Counted from the first letter of the stretch, positions 8,320 to 18,981 are shown. The stretch: 64,000 bases of DNA from Moesziomyces globuligerus (GCA_030849465.1 JARVLF010000015.1:496001-560000); one strand, 5' to 3'. Notes: generated by a model not told the origin, from the sequence alone. Translations and numbers: made by a program.

Positions 8320-10407
8320 TCAAGACGTTCTGAGATAGGTCGCGATGGACGTGGCGAAGCCGCAGAGCGAGACGAGCGCACTGAATCCGCCGATCAACAA
8401 GAACGGGCTCGGCACGTACAGGTCAAAGAGGAAGCCGCCGAGCTTGGAGATGAGCAGGATGGCGAGCGAGCCTGTGCAGGTGTACGCTCCTGCAATCGCG
8501 CCCGCGCCGCTTCCATCCTCTTCGACATCACTCCTCTGCGCCTGTACACCTTCTCGTCGTCCATGTCGTCCTGGGACCAGAGTCTCGTTTCCGGAAGCAG
8601 CCTCGTCGCCCGCGCCGTCCGGACGCGCGCTGTATCCACCCTGGTCCTGCACCAGGGCTCTGGCTCGTGCGCAGCCCGCTAGGCTGGATACGATAGCACC
8701 GATCTGTCCGACACCCACCAGCACCGCGGCCGCGATCGATGCGGCAGCCAACGGATCCGGCACCTCCTCGCCCGTCTGCTTGTCTCCACCCAACCCTGCG
8801 GTCCCGACACCGAGGAGGTAGAAGCCAGCCGCGCCCGCGGCCGAGGTGATCGAGATGGTCGTCGTCGGACTGAGCACGTCGCACAGCAGCCCGATCGCCG
8901 GCGAAGCGACGAGCGCCGTGAGCTGCGCCGTGCCGCCCAAGATCGCCGTCGCCGTAAATGCCGAGCGGCACAGCTTCTTGAGCTCATCGCTGGGCAACGG
9001 TGCATCCGGACTCGGCGAAGGCAGCTGCCGACACAAGCCCGAAAGGTAGTAGTGATGCGTCACCAGCAGGGGAAGGAAGGCGGTGGTGCCGATCGTAAAA
9101 GCACGCGCCAGCGCGCCACCCAGATATGCCATGCGCAGCTCCTTTGCCAGCATTCTGCGTGCATGCAAGTTTTCCGAACCGTTGGTCGATTCCGCAGCGC
9201 GAACCGGTCCAGCCATGCGAAAGCCGCCGATGGACCCGCGCACGAATCGGCGCACATGCGAGCGGATCACATGCGTCCATGAGGACCGCGAACGCCGCTC
9301 CAGCCTCTGGCGCAGCCGCGCGCGACGAGCCTGCCGACTGTCTTCGACGAGCGCCACCGTGCTGTCGTGCAACGCACCATAGTCGCCTTCGTCTTGCTCG
9401 CTCGTCTCCGCCGATCGCGCCCGCTCATGCACATCCATCTTGAGACCAAAGGCAGTCACGGTAGCCACGAGCAGAGCAAGCGCTGCCACGAGCCAGAAAG
9501 TGGCCACTGTCGCTCTACGGAGCACAAGATCGTCGGCTCCCCCACCTCTGTTGTCCCTCCAAAGCGCGCCGAGGCTAACGGGATCGTGATCGTCCAAGTA
9601 CTCTGCGATCTTCTGCGGCAGACGCACCAGCACAAAGACGGCTACCAGTGCTCCGATGCCGGTGAAGACGCCAGCGATGGCCGCAGCTCGGCCATGGCGG
9701 GACCTGAGCGTACGTGCTTTCGATGTGCGACCTGGACTCGACCCGATCAGAGCGTCGCTCTCGGCACTGTCTCGTCCCGCATGACCTGACTGCGGCCGCA
9801 GCGTGGCTTGAGATGCAGTCTCGGAATCGGGTTCGCCGTCAAGCTGTGCGGGGAGACTTGAACTCGATGGAGAACCTTGTGTTGCTGTACGCCCGGCTGA
9901 CAGCTCCGAGAGGATGGCCGAGAGCATGGCCGTGGCACCACTGCCGCCGAGCGCAAACACAAGTCGAGCGGGGACAAGATCTGGCCAAGGCTTGGAAGGA
10001 AGCGTGTACGAGACCAGACCGAGCGCAATGAAGATGTACGACGAGCAAGTGACGGCGGCGAGGCCGACGATCTCGGCCAGTGCGCCCCATACGAGCGAGG
10101 CCACGGTGGAAAGCAGCTCATCGTAGAAGATCAGCGAGCCGCTGAGCGATCCGGTGCGGTTGGGAGCGGTGCCGGGGCCCCGAGGGCGGCGGGCGTCCAG
10201 CTGGTGGATGAAGAAAGGCTGGGAAGCGTTGAGGAAGACGAGAAAGAGGATGGAGGCAGAGCAGTGCACGAGAAAGGCCGTCACATTGCGCCAGCTTACA
10301 CTGGGATTGAAGCCCAGCGTGGCGAGCCAGGACGATGAGGACCCTGCATGCGAAGGCCCGTTTCGAGAGCGAGAAGCTCGCGGTGGGTGTCGCGTCCGAG
10401 ATGGCAT
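8320..10407 (-). CDS. Major facilitator superfamily transporter
   Basis: Predicted 695-residue polytopic transporter. The ATG at 10407 (MPSRTRHPP) is used because the frame upstream of it has only a GTG. After a basic Ser/Arg-rich cytosolic N-terminus, the first helix begins around the conserved segment CSASILFLVFLNASQPF. It is followed by the YDELLSTVASLVWGALAEIVG stretch that resembles the MFS loop 2-3 region. Roughly twelve hydrophobic segments follow, split by a central hydrophilic loop containing SSPGRTSKARTLRSRHGR and an acidic segment. The C-terminal half ends with SLAILLISKLGGFLFD and a final helix before IATYLRTS. The resemblance is to a fungal MFS group of unknown substrate. Intronless. 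There is no neighbouring biosynthetic gene to hint at cargo, and I do not assign one. Confidence 0.85.
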   Translation of the reverse strand: MPSRTRHPPRASRSRNGPSHAGSSSSWLATLGFNPSVSWRNVTAFLVHCSASILFLVFLNASQPFFIHQLDARRPRGPGTAPNRTGSLSGSLIFYDELLSTVASLVWGALAEIVGLAAVTCSSYIFIALGLVSYTLPSKPWPDLVPARLVFALGGSGATAMLSAILSELSAGRTATQGSPSSSSLPAQLDGEPDSETASQATLRPQSGHAGRDSAESDALIGSSPGRTSKARTLRSRHGRAAAIAGVFTGIGALVAVFVLVRLPQKIAEYLDDHDPVSLGALWRDNRGGGADDLVLRRATVATFWLVAALALLVATVTAFGLKMDVHERARSAETSEQDEGDYGALHDSTVALVEDSRQARRARLRQRLERRSRSSWTHVIRSHVRRFVRGSIGGFRMAGPVRAAESTNGSENLHARRMLAKELRMAYLGGALARAFTIGTTAFLPLLVTHHYYLSGLCRQLPSPSPDAPLPSDELKKLCRSAFTATAILGGTAQLTALVASPAIGLLCDVLSPTTTISITSAAGAAGFYLLGVGTAGLGGDKQTGEEVPDPLAAASIAAAVLVGVGQIGAIVSSLAGCARARALVQDQGGYSARPDGAGDEAASGNETLVPGRHGRREGVQAQRSDVEEDGSGAGAIAGAYTCTGSLAILLISKLGGFLFDLYVPSPFLLIGGFSALVSLCGFATSIATYLRTS

Positions 10408-10613
10408 GGCGCCGAAGAGCGAACGACAGCCGACCACCAGCCGCCACTGATCGCTGCTTGCTGTTGAGCTAGCGATGGGATGAGCCGTGCGCCGTCGCTG
10501 GCCTTGTATTGATGAGCTGAAAAGCTGGCGTTGGGTTTGCGTTTGAGGAAGAGGAGCAAGGCTGTGGCTGTTGCGATGGACCGCGGCATGTGCACGTCAA
10601 GCGGGCCTGAGCG

Positions 10614-10641
10614 CATCGTGCATCGTGCATCGTGCGTCGTG
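10614..10641. repeat. Heptamer tandem repeat (CATCGTG)x4
   Basis: Three exact CATCGTG units and one CGTCGTG unit in tandem, about 200 bp upstream of the MFS transporter start. Non-coding microsatellite, possibly a promoter element. Confidence 0.85.
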
Positions 10642-12624
10642 CGTGCGCGCCCGATTTGTGGAGGGGCCGACGCGAAAGTTTAGCGTGTGAGGAACGCGGG
10701 AAAGCCAAAAGGGCAGAATTGGTGAAATGAGGCTAAATTCACCAAGGAGCTGACAGCTCGCTTGTTTGTTGACGAGCCGGCGTCGCCCCGTCGTCGCCCT
10801 TTGCTTGCGGCGCCGTGACTGTGATTGAGCAGGATTGTGTTTGCAGCGATCCTGCGGTCGGATCGGAAGTGGGCGCTATCATGCGGATCGTGATGAGCAC
10901 GGGCAGCGCACCGTGCCATGAGCTCGGCCGTGAAGCCGCTGCGAACCATGGGAACTGACGGAGTCCGATCGCTGGGTGCTGCTATGCGGAACGCCAGCTG
11001 CGGATTTCACGGCGCAGCTTTGGTGGTCCGCTTCCCGACCGTGCTGGCGACTGCCGATTGCCGGCTGCTGGCTTTGCTGCTGGACCAGCAGAAAAGTAGG
11101 CCCGGAGGGTGCGACATGCCAGAAACAAGCGGGTAAGATGCATTGCGAGCCTGAATGAGATCGATGAGATTCGAAACGTCGGACTGCCAAGTGCGCAGCA
11201 GCTGGCTGCACGGCGGCATTCCGGTCTCTTTGCACGCCCACGACCATGCAGTGGCTGCTGCATTTTGCGTCGGCTAGCTGCAACGGACGGGATCTTCGAG
11301 TCGGATTGACTCCGACAGCGACGCTTTTGGCGCAGGAGGCCAGCCACGGCGCTTCCGATGCTTTGGCCGATACCCCATAGGGGCGTAGCAACACGACAAG
11401 TCTTGGCCTTGGCTTCGCCGGATGCTGGCCGAGGCTCGCCGTTGCTCGCCGTGTCCCGTGGCGTGGCAGCGGGACGTCACGCACACAGTAACGCAGTGAC
11501 GCAGGCTGGGGTGAGAGGAAATTAGGAAATTGTGAATGGGCCCAATCTGTGAATTCGGCTGAGTCTGGTGCTGAGTCGAGCCAAGGCTGGAGCCGGTGAT
11601 GGATGGATGGCCTGGACTCAGCTCAAGTGTTCCAGGGTGCAGCCCAGCTCGCTTGTCTGGAACACTTGGCCTCTGCACCGTATCCGCGCTTGAACCCAGT
11701 CATGCACGCCTGCAGCCGGCTCTGTACCGCGCACCAGCCAGCGGTCACCTGCGATAGCCATGTCAGCTTGCCTGCCTGTCTGCTTGCTTGCTTCCTCCCC
11801 GCTCCCACGGCCCATCTGGAAAAAGCTGGTTACCGTACGCGGTGGTTGCTAGTGCCCGCCCGCCCGCCGACGCGCCGCCACGCTCGCTCGCTCGGTAGCT
11901 CGGTGGCTCGGTCGCAAGGCTGACGCTGCGTGGTCGCCATGTGCTGACCGTCGCCCACCTCGGCTGCAGTTTTGGGCTCAGTTTGCTTTCTGGTTTTGCA
12001 TTCTGCCTTTTGGCTCCTCCTTTTGCTTCTTGCTCCTTCTGCTCCTCCTGCTCCTCCTGCTCCGACGAGCCCACCCCCGCCTTGGTACTGCAGAGGAGAG
12101 CTTTTTTTGGCCCCTGCATCCGCGTGTGTTCGTGTGTGCATGATCGCTCCTCCATCACACCTACGCTTTATTCTCTCGCTTCATCTCACACCCGCCCCTC
12201 CGCGACCGCTTCTACCCGACGGTCTCTGCTTTTTTGGCCAGCCAGCCAGTGCTTCGCTTTCCCTCGGTCTCTCGGTCTCTCTCCCTCCCTCCCCCTCCCC
12301 ACCACCCCTTCGCCTCTTCCATTCCACCGCACACCGCCCATCCGACCTTCGGCTTGCATGCACTCTTGCTTCCATCATCTCACCCCTCCCACGCTCATCT
12401 GCACCTCGCTCTCAACCCACCACCACCTTCAAATCCCATCACACCGCGTCACTTCCATCGGTCCGTCTCGGTCGCCACTTGCGTCCCACTTCTCGGCTCA
12501 CCCACGCCTCCATCGACCGTGCTCGGCCTTGAGATCGCATTTCGCCATTCTGCCATCTCCTCGCCACAACTCCACTCGCTCGCTCGCATCGCACCGCGCC
12601 TCTGCATCCGACTCTCCGCCCTCA

Positions 12625-12633
12625 GATGTTATA
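12625..12633 (+). promoter_or_regulatory. Possible minimal upstream ORF (Met-Leu-stop)
   Basis: ATG TTA TAG lies 105 nt upstream of the start of the Zn2Cys6 regulator. If the pyrimidine-rich leader is transcribed, this uORF and other upstream ATGs (for example near 12139 and 12356) could limit translation of the main frame. Transcription start is not known from sequence, so this is an inference. Confidence 0.35.
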
Positions 12634-12738
12634 GCATACGCTCCTCTCCTCGCCCCTATCTGCCTTGCGTTTCGATCATCAACAACGCCATAGCAGTTGC
12701 CTTGGCAGCATCCTGCCACGCTCATTGCCTATCCGCAC

Positions 12739-15700
12739 ATGTCGCTGCGTAGCTATCCCTCCGGCCCGGACGACGCTATTCACGGCCATTCCCACCCGCC
12801 CGCCATGGCTCATCAGTCTCTTCCGCCAGCCTACAGCGCTGCTTCAGCGCCTGCAAATCAGCTCTATGTCAACACCCCAAGGGCCATGAAGCAGTACGAC
12901 CTCAACATGCCGCCCCGCGCCTTGCCTCCTCGCGCTTCCTGGGAATCCGCTCCCGCAGATCCATTCGCTCCTCACCATGCCTCCTTCCAGCATCAACGGC
13001 CCGGGCCTTACTCTCCATTCGACTCGCACCATCCTCATGACTCCGAATCATCTCGCCTCGGCCCCACCCATCATCACCACGCTCCACAGCATCCGCATCT
13101 CCACCATCATCCTTACAGTGGCCCGCACAACATGCCCATGTATGCCTCGTCTTCGCGCCAGCCCACCGCCGCAGAACTCCATCACAGACACGTCTCGCGT
13201 GCCGCCTGCCTCTCCTGCCGCTCCGCCAAGCGCAAGTGTGACGGCGTCAAGCCCGTCTGTGGGCCATGTGCCCTCAGAGGCGTCAAGGACGTCTTTCCGC
13301 AGGACGACGGTGGCTGCGTCTACGTAGCCAGCAAGCGCGGAGGCCCCCGCTTCAAGGGCGTAAAGGGTGCAGAGGCTACCAAGCGAAAGCTCGACGAACG
13401 CGAAAAAACAGGCAAGGTCAAGGGACCCAGAGGCTCCGATCAGCACGACGATTCGCACTCTCTCTCGCCTCCCGATCATGGCTCCAACACCAACCCTTCC
13501 TCCGTCTCCACTCCCCTCGAGTCTGCCACCCACGCCAACGCTTTCCCACACAGACCCTCGGCGCCGCCGGCAGGCTTGGATGCAGCTCGCACAGGCGCCA
13601 ACATGTTTGGCCAATCCGCTGTCACACCCCAGGGCTACCCTCTCCTTGAGGAGACCGCCGACGCATTCTCCTTCGATCGCGAGCGCAACGCCCTCACTCC
13701 TCGCAGCTTATTCCGCCCCGACGCCGCCGTCGGAGGCGGCCTTTTCGACGACCTCTCGACGACCAGCCTCGACCTCCTCCACAAGCTTTCCAACTCCCAG
13801 GCAACCGTTGGGATCTCCCTCTCCAACTTCTATCAGAAGCTCGAGGATCTTCCCAAGGCCGGCGTGCTCGCCATGTCCAACGTGGACGAGTACGGCACCG
13901 TCGAGGTCGATATGCCCCAGGCGCTCCTCGAGATCGAAACCGCCAGCAAGTCGAGTGCAGCTGTCAACTCGGAGCAGCAGGCACGTGCTCTGCTCCAGGA
14001 CTTCTATGAGCTCGTCTATCCTGCCTGCCCCGTCATGCTTCCTTCGGGTCACCTCTCGTCCCTGGCCTTCCATCTGTCCGAAGACGAGTCGTCAGCCCTG
14101 CTCGCCGCCATCTCGGCCTGCGTGGCCCTGCAGCTGCCTCAGACCGAAGCCAGACGCATCGTCAAGGGCAGTCTCTTATTCCACGATCCCAACGACCACG
14201 AGACCAAAGCAGAGCTCCTCGATCTCGAGCATTCTTCGCGAGAAGAGATCGCTGCCTTCCACGCAAAGTCGGCCGAAAAGCTGCTGCTCAAGAAGGTCGC
14301 CCTTCTCGCTCGCACGTCCTCATTCCCATCCGAAGCGGCCAAGGCCATGGGCACCACCAAGTTTATGTCCAACGATCGCGGCGCTGCAGGAAGCGACATC
14401 GAGCTGGTCAGGATCAAGCTCGTCGCGACACATACGCTGCTCTCCCACTACCACTACGGCACGTCCAACAGCCGCCGTGCGTTCCACCACGCATCACAGG
14501 CTTGGAACCACGCCCAGGCACTCAACCTCGACTCGGGCGAAGGCGCTCCCTCGGCACCATCGTGGTTCAGCCACGCGCAGAAGTGCGACTGGGCGCGCCG
14601 AGCCTACTGGACCTGCTACACGGCTGCCACCGTCATGTCCTGCACTGGCGGCTTCAAGCCCCTCTCGGTTACGCGCGACATGCCGTCCGACCTCGGCCTG
14701 CTTCCCGACCTCCGCGGCGATCGCTCCAGCTGGAAGGTGCTCGTACGCGGCGCTCAATTCGTCTCGCGATCGTACGCTAGCCTGTACGACCTCGACTCGT
14801 ACAAGACTCGACCGGAGAACAAGCTGGTCGATCCGTCCAACCAGCCGCGCGACAAGCGTCGCGGATGGGAGATGATCTTTGAGCGCATGCAGAAGGTCGA
14901 CGCCGACGTCATGCAGTATGCGCGCTCCGACCCCGTGTGGAGCGACGACAGCTGCTTCGCGCCCAGCGTCGGTCTCTCGCGTCGCACCGCACAGTTCGAG
15001 GAGGAGAACGAGATCCGTCTGAGCCGCGGTCTGCGCGTCGCGGGCAAGCTCATGACGAGCGGCGCTCTCATCATCCTCCACCGAGCCCAGGCATTCGCCA
15101 ACGCACGCATCTTTGTGGCTCCGACGTGTGGCATTCCTGGCGCCTGCGAGGACAACAGCGATACCGCCTCGGACGTCGGAGGCCGCAGCCGGGCCGGACC
15201 GGACCGCCTGTGGCACCGCGAAGCAGAAGGCCTGCCCCCTCCCGGAAAGCCTTTGGTCCAAGCCGAGGAGCTGAGCCCCACGCTGGATGCGGGTGGAAAG
15301 GCGGTTGCGGGAGCGGCGCGGAGCGTGCGATCGCGAAGCGGCAGCACCAACGGCAGTGTGGCCAAGAGCCTGGCGAGCTCTACGGCGTCGTTCGGTGGCG
15401 CGCTGACGTTTATGGCGTGCGGCATCCCATCGCGCTTCAGTGGAGGGCCGTTTGAGCCTTCCGAGTCGCTCGAGCGCTGCCGGTTCGCGGCGGGCGTCAT
15501 GTACCAGCAGCTGGCGCACATCAACACGAGCACTTTCCGGCACGGTCGGCGCGAGTCGATGGCGGTGCTCCCGGTCGAGGACAGCCATGGCCGCGAGAAC
15601 CGCGAGCAGTGGTCGGCTCCGTCGCTGCCGCCGTTCTCGGCGTGCTCGCTCGTGCTTGCGGCCTACGTGCTGCTGATGGAGACGCTGCACGCCCAGATCG

Positions 15701-16011
15701 CCGCAGGCTTGGAAGACGATCTGGACTTCACCAATACGGATGCGCTCGACGAGGACGACGAGACGCTGTACGAGCTCTCGCCTATCCTCCAGCCGGACCC
15801 GCACAGGACAGCGCAGATCCCGCCCATCGCCGGCAGGCAAGCGTACATGCTGGCCATCAAGCTGCGCTCGTGCATCCTGCAGATCGAGGCTGCGCTCGAA
15901 AAGTTCTCGAGGGCCTGGGAGATCGCAAAGGGTTATGCTCAGGAGGTCAAGTTGCTCCTCGAGGTCAACCAGAGCCTCTTCACCGGATCTCTGGGCCAGA
16001 TCAAATCGTAG
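12739..16011 (+). CDS. Zn2Cys6 binuclear-cluster transcription factor
   Basis: A 1090-residue fungal regulator. The ATG at 12739 (MSLRSYPSG) is chosen because the frame upstream offers only a TTG. The N-terminus is rich in His, Pro and Ser, including His runs. The zinc cluster is at residues 157-193 (Cys 157, 160, 167, 174, 177, 193) with the basic segment RSAKRKCDGVKPVC. The spacing C-X2-C-X6-C-X6-C-X2-C is standard, but the last interval is 15 residues, longer than the usual 6-8. A basic Lys-rich linker follows. The middle region (about residues 400-750) resembles the fungal-specific transcription factor domain, including an ELVYPACPVM segment and an AYWTCYTAATVMSC helix. A low-complexity Gly/Ser region precedes a helical C-terminus. 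Nuclear DNA-binding regulator; target unknown. It is divergent from the MFS gene and convergent with the acetate transporter gene. Confidence 0.9.
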   Translation: MSLRSYPSGPDDAIHGHSHPPAMAHQSLPPAYSAASAPANQLYVNTPRAMKQYDLNMPPRALPPRASWESAPADPFAPHHASFQHQRPGPYSPFDSHHPHDSESSRLGPTHHHHAPQHPHLHHHPYSGPHNMPMYASSSRQPTAAELHHRHVSRAACLSCRSAKRKCDGVKPVCGPCALRGVKDVFPQDDGGCVYVASKRGGPRFKGVKGAEATKRKLDEREKTGKVKGPRGSDQHDDSHSLSPPDHGSNTNPSSVSTPLESATHANAFPHRPSAPPAGLDAARTGANMFGQSAVTPQGYPLLEETADAFSFDRERNALTPRSLFRPDAAVGGGLFDDLSTTSLDLLHKLSNSQATVGISLSNFYQKLEDLPKAGVLAMSNVDEYGTVEVDMPQALLEIETASKSSAAVNSEQQARALLQDFYELVYPACPVMLPSGHLSSLAFHLSEDESSALLAAISACVALQLPQTEARRIVKGSLLFHDPNDHETKAELLDLEHSSREEIAAFHAKSAEKLLLKKVALLARTSSFPSEAAKAMGTTKFMSNDRGAAGSDIELVRIKLVATHTLLSHYHYGTSNSRRAFHHASQAWNHAQALNLDSGEGAPSAPSWFSHAQKCDWARRAYWTCYTAATVMSCTGGFKPLSVTRDMPSDLGLLPDLRGDRSSWKVLVRGAQFVSRSYASLYDLDSYKTRPENKLVDPSNQPRDKRRGWEMIFERMQKVDADVMQYARSDPVWSDDSCFAPSVGLSRRTAQFEEENEIRLSRGLRVAGKLMTSGALIILHRAQAFANARIFVAPTCGIPGACEDNSDTASDVGGRSRAGPDRLWHREAEGLPPPGKPLVQAEELSPTLDAGGKAVAGAARSVRSRSGSTNGSVAKSLASSTASFGGALTFMACGIPSRFSGGPFEPSESLERCRFAAGVMYQQLAHINTSTFRHGRRESMAVLPVEDSHGRENREQWSAPSLPPFSACSLVLAAYVLLMETLHAQIAAGLEDDLDFTNTDALDEDDETLYELSPILQPDPHRTAQIPPIAGRQAYMLAIKLRSCILQIEAALEKFSRAWEIAKGYAQEVKLLLEVNQSLFTGSLGQIKS

Positions 16012-16419
16012 CTGCCCCGCGCGGCACATTGGCTTCCCTTTTTCTTTCTCTCTTCTTGCATTCACATTGGTCCGCACACACCTTTTGCGTTCCGATTCCA
16101 CCTCTCTCCCGTCGATCACCTCTGTCCCTTTCGTCGTCTGTTTTTCCCTGCATCCGAATCCCACGCATGTTCTGTAAGGAATCCCACACAGCTGTTGCTT
16201 CTCTCAACGTCTTTATCGAGCCATTTCTTGGACTCGACGAGTCATGAGAGGGCAAATGTTTTGATGATTGAATCGAAGCAATGCGAAGTCGAAGTCGAAG
16301 TCGAAGGATGGCGGAATGGGAGGACTAAGCATGGGGACGGATTAAGAAAGGGTAGAAGGAGCGAGCGGATCGTGGTATCATGGTAACGGATTGTGGAGAC
16401 TTTGGGCAGCTTGAAGAAT
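16012..16419. other. Convergent 3' region
   Basis: A 408-bp interval between the stop codons of the Zn2Cys6 gene and the GPR1/FUN34 gene. The left half is pyrimidine-rich. It includes a short hexamer repeat (GAAGTC, about three copies at 16285-16306). No gene is seen. Confidence 0.6.
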
Positions 16420-17136
16420 CTAGTCTCGGCGGGAGAGCTCGATGACGGGGAGGGTGAAGTAGCTCGTGTCCGGGGTGAGGAGGCCAGCGGCGCCCACGTA
16501 CCAGGCGATGGCGGCGGTGAGGATGCCAAACGAGCCGCCAGCGGTCTGGATCTTTGCGTTGCCCGTAAACTCGGCGATGAAGAGGAGGAGGAAGGTGATG
16601 TCGAGGAAGAAGAAGAGCGCCACGAGGCCGACCGAGGAGCGGAACGAGGCGAGGAGCATGATAAACGTAAAGATGAACCACGCGCTGAGGTAGATACCGA
16701 CAGCATTGGCGAGCTGGGCCTCGGGAACGCCTTTTGCGTTGTAGGCGCCTTCGGCCACACCGAACCAGGGGATCTGGATGATGGCGTACGACCACCAGAA
16801 TGCACCGTACGACGAAAAGGCAGTAGCACCAAACGTGTTGCCTGCAGCGAACTCCCACATGCCCGCGAGGAACTGCGCAAGACCACCGTAGCCGATCGCA
16901 AGACCGACAACCACGTTGGGCACCGTCACACCGCGAGCCTTGACGTTGAACATGGAAAGCACAAACGTCGTGGCGGCGAAGCCGAAGAGGCCGAGCGGAG
17001 CCGGGTTGGCAAACTTGCGGTGGTAGATGGGGAAGGCGGGCTGCGACGTGTCCTGGGGATGTCCTCCGGGCGTGAGGGCGCGGATGGGCTGTGCGCCTCC
17101 CTGATAGCCGTTCTCCTGGTTCTTGATTTCAGACAT
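16420..17136 (-). CDS. GPR1/FUN34/YaaH family acetate/ammonium transporter
   Basis: Plasma-membrane protein of the AceTr family (yeast Ato1-3/Ady2, Yarrowia Gpr1), which move acetate and related monocarboxylates and are linked to ammonium export. The product is 238 residues, normal for the family. The diagnostic motif NPAPLGL lies at residues 44-50, immediately before the first helix, and is followed by six hydrophobic segments. Other family features include the segment YGGLAQFLAGMWEF and a helix beginning YGAFWWSYAIIQIP. The start at 17136 fits the usual short cytosolic N-terminus of about 40 residues. Intronless. Its closest neighbours are a transcription factor and Egt1; there is no obvious functional link. 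Family members are often induced on acetate or other poor carbon sources, but nothing in the sequence shows this directly. Confidence 0.93.
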   Translation of the reverse strand: MSEIKNQENGYQGGAQPIRALTPGGHPQDTSQPAFPIYHRKFANPAPLGLFGFAATTFVLSMFNVKARGVTVPNVVVGLAIGYGGLAQFLAGMWEFAAGNTFGATAFSSYGAFWWSYAIIQIPWFGVAEGAYNAKGVPEAQLANAVGIYLSAWFIFTFIMLLASFRSSVGLVALFFFLDITFLLLFIAEFTGNAKIQTAGGSFGILTAAIAWYVGAAGLLTPDTSYFTLPVIELSRRD

Positions 17137-18981
17137 GGTGATATCGATGCCGATGATACACGTACGGGGTATGATGAGGGACTCGGACAGCGACGAGGGC
17201 AGGGGGAGGGGCTTTAAGTACGTTGCAGGGCAGACAGCGGGGGAGGGAGCGAGCTTGTTGGGCTCATGTGCGGGCAGGTGCGGGGATCCAATGTGAGAAA
17301 AAACTGGGCTGACCTTCGAGATGCGTCACCTCTGGGCCCAACAACCTCGCGGGGGCCCACCTCGAGCTCCGGCCGTGCTGTCCGTCTGGTTGGCGCCAGA
17401 GTCGACGTGATGTTGACGCATCTCGAGCGGAGTGTGCCACCTCTGGTCGATGTGGGTGGAGGCTCCACCTGGTTCTTGGGCGGTCAACCGCTCCTCTCCC
17501 TCTCTCTTGTGGCACTCAGGTTTTTTTTTACACTTTCGCGAGCTCGGCTAGGTCCAATCTCGTCTCCGCATCGCACTCGGCGCTTGGGCTCACGGTCGCA
17601 GTGCCTCGGCAGCGGAAAAGCCGATCTCTTCAGTGGAGAACGTTCCGCCAGTCTGAGCGTGCTATGTCCGTCGGATACTTTGCTTAGCGTCAAAAGAAAA
17701 ACATCCGAGCTGGCCGTGATCCCCTCCCTTCGCTCTTTTCCCCCGCGAGCCGCTTTCGGCGACGCCGATGCAGCTCAAGACCAGTCAGCAGGCAGGCGAA
17801 GAGGGAGTCGCTAATGCCACTGTATTGTAATATGGCGTCCGGCTTACACGCCAGGCTCAGCATGAACTAAGATCTGAGCAAGACAAGTGCAAACACGCCT
17901 CGGCTACAAGCGCATCTCATCTCAACTGCGCGCATGCAGCCGCCAGCCAAATCCCAAGCCGTTTCCGGCCGCAAGAGATACAAGGGTGGTCGAAAATGCA
18001 TCCCTGGGCTGTCCGCACGGAAACGAAGCCGAGTGCGACGGCCTGAAGCGGCAAAGACGTTGCGGGGAAAGGGGGATTGGGAGCAAGAGCGCGTTCAGGG
18101 AGGAAAGGGAGGAAGTGTGGATTCGCCGGTGTGGGAAGCTGCATCTCGCGCAAGTGCAAAGCCGCGTTTCGGCGCGCGGCCTCTAGCTAATGCGAAGGTG
18201 CCGAATTGCATCCCCGCACCCACGGCCCGGAGTTTTGGCCATGCCCGAGCGCGTCATGCCCAGATCGGAGTGCGTTTGCAAGCCGAAAATGGCTCTCTCC
18301 GATAGCCCGACACTTCCGCTTTCCACGCCACAATTTCACCGCTACCGTATCTGCGAACCCCACCACATTCGCACCACTCACGTTCACATCAAGCAGAGAT
18401 TCACCAGCACGGCACGACTGCGACAACCGCTGGTGCTTCAAGTCGCTCTTGTCGATGGATGGATCGGGAGCAAGTGCATAGCCGTTGGCGTCGGTGAGAT
18501 GCCCGCTACAGTACGCTGCACTGCTCCGTGACCTCCACACCCGCGACGTTGGCCGAGATTGACGCAACGCCAAGCTCGGATGACGGAGGACAAGCTTCTT
18601 GAGTCGCTTCTCCACCCCCCACCCCCCACCCCCCCTCCTCGGAGCCCTCCGCGTGCTGCCGCCCTGCGTTTCCCCGGATCGGCGTCTCAGTCTGCATCCG
18701 CCTGACTCGGCTACCTCAGCCCATCGCCTCCGCCCTCGATCGCCTTCTGTACCAACGGTGATCAGGACATCTTCGGCTTTATGCTCGTCCTCCGTCCGAT
18801 CACACGCAGCCGCCTACATCATCTTCCTCCTCGCCCTTCCCAATCGCTCCATCGCCACGATCCGATCTCACACCCAATCGCCGATCTGCAAAACGTCCGT
18901 GGCGAGTCAAAGTCACGAATCATGTCGCTGAAACCGTGTAGATTTATAAACAAGATGCTGCAGTGCCTGAAACACAGTATA
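17137..18981. other. Intergenic region with C-rich tract
   Basis: About 1.85 kb between the acetate transporter start and the Egt1-Tad2 stop (both minus strand). It holds the transporter promoter and the Egt1 3' region. Open frames here have no recognisable product. A C-rich tract at 18612-18640 is listed separately. I see no RNA gene. Confidence 0.6.
18612..18640. repeat. C-rich tract, G-quadruplex-forming on the minus strand
   Basis: Three runs of six or seven C separated by single A residues, followed by CTCCTC. On the minus strand this gives closely spaced G runs with one-base loops. It is located downstream of the Egt1 stop codon, on the template side of that gene. Confidence 0.7.

Larger units (their letters stand above)
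10408..12738. other. Divergent intergenic region, MFS / Zn2Cys6 regulator
   Basis: A 2.3-kb interval between divergently transcribed genes. The right third (about 11980-12730) is strongly pyrimidine-rich (CT tracts, CTCCTGCTCC repeats), as expected for a long 5' leader or core promoter of the transcription factor gene. It contains several ATGs, including a minimal ATG-TTA-TAG at 12625-12633. A 250-codon open frame on the plus strand here is an artefact of the CT-rich composition. Nothing else is recognisable. Confidence 0.6.

Noticed and set aside
7442..8682. Plus-strand open frames of up to 293 codons upstream of and overlapping the MFS gene end
   Set aside because: They overlap the MFS coding region on the other strand and have Arg/Ser/His-biased composition; no domains.
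11941..12693. 250-codon frame in the leader of the Zn2Cys6 gene
   Set aside because: Product is dominated by Ser, Pro, His and Leu from the CT-rich tract; no start context or family; treated as leader.
14494..16164. 556-codon minus-strand frame opposite the Zn2Cys6 gene
   Set aside because: Shadow frame; Arg/Ala/Leu-rich composition and overlaps a clearly coding frame.
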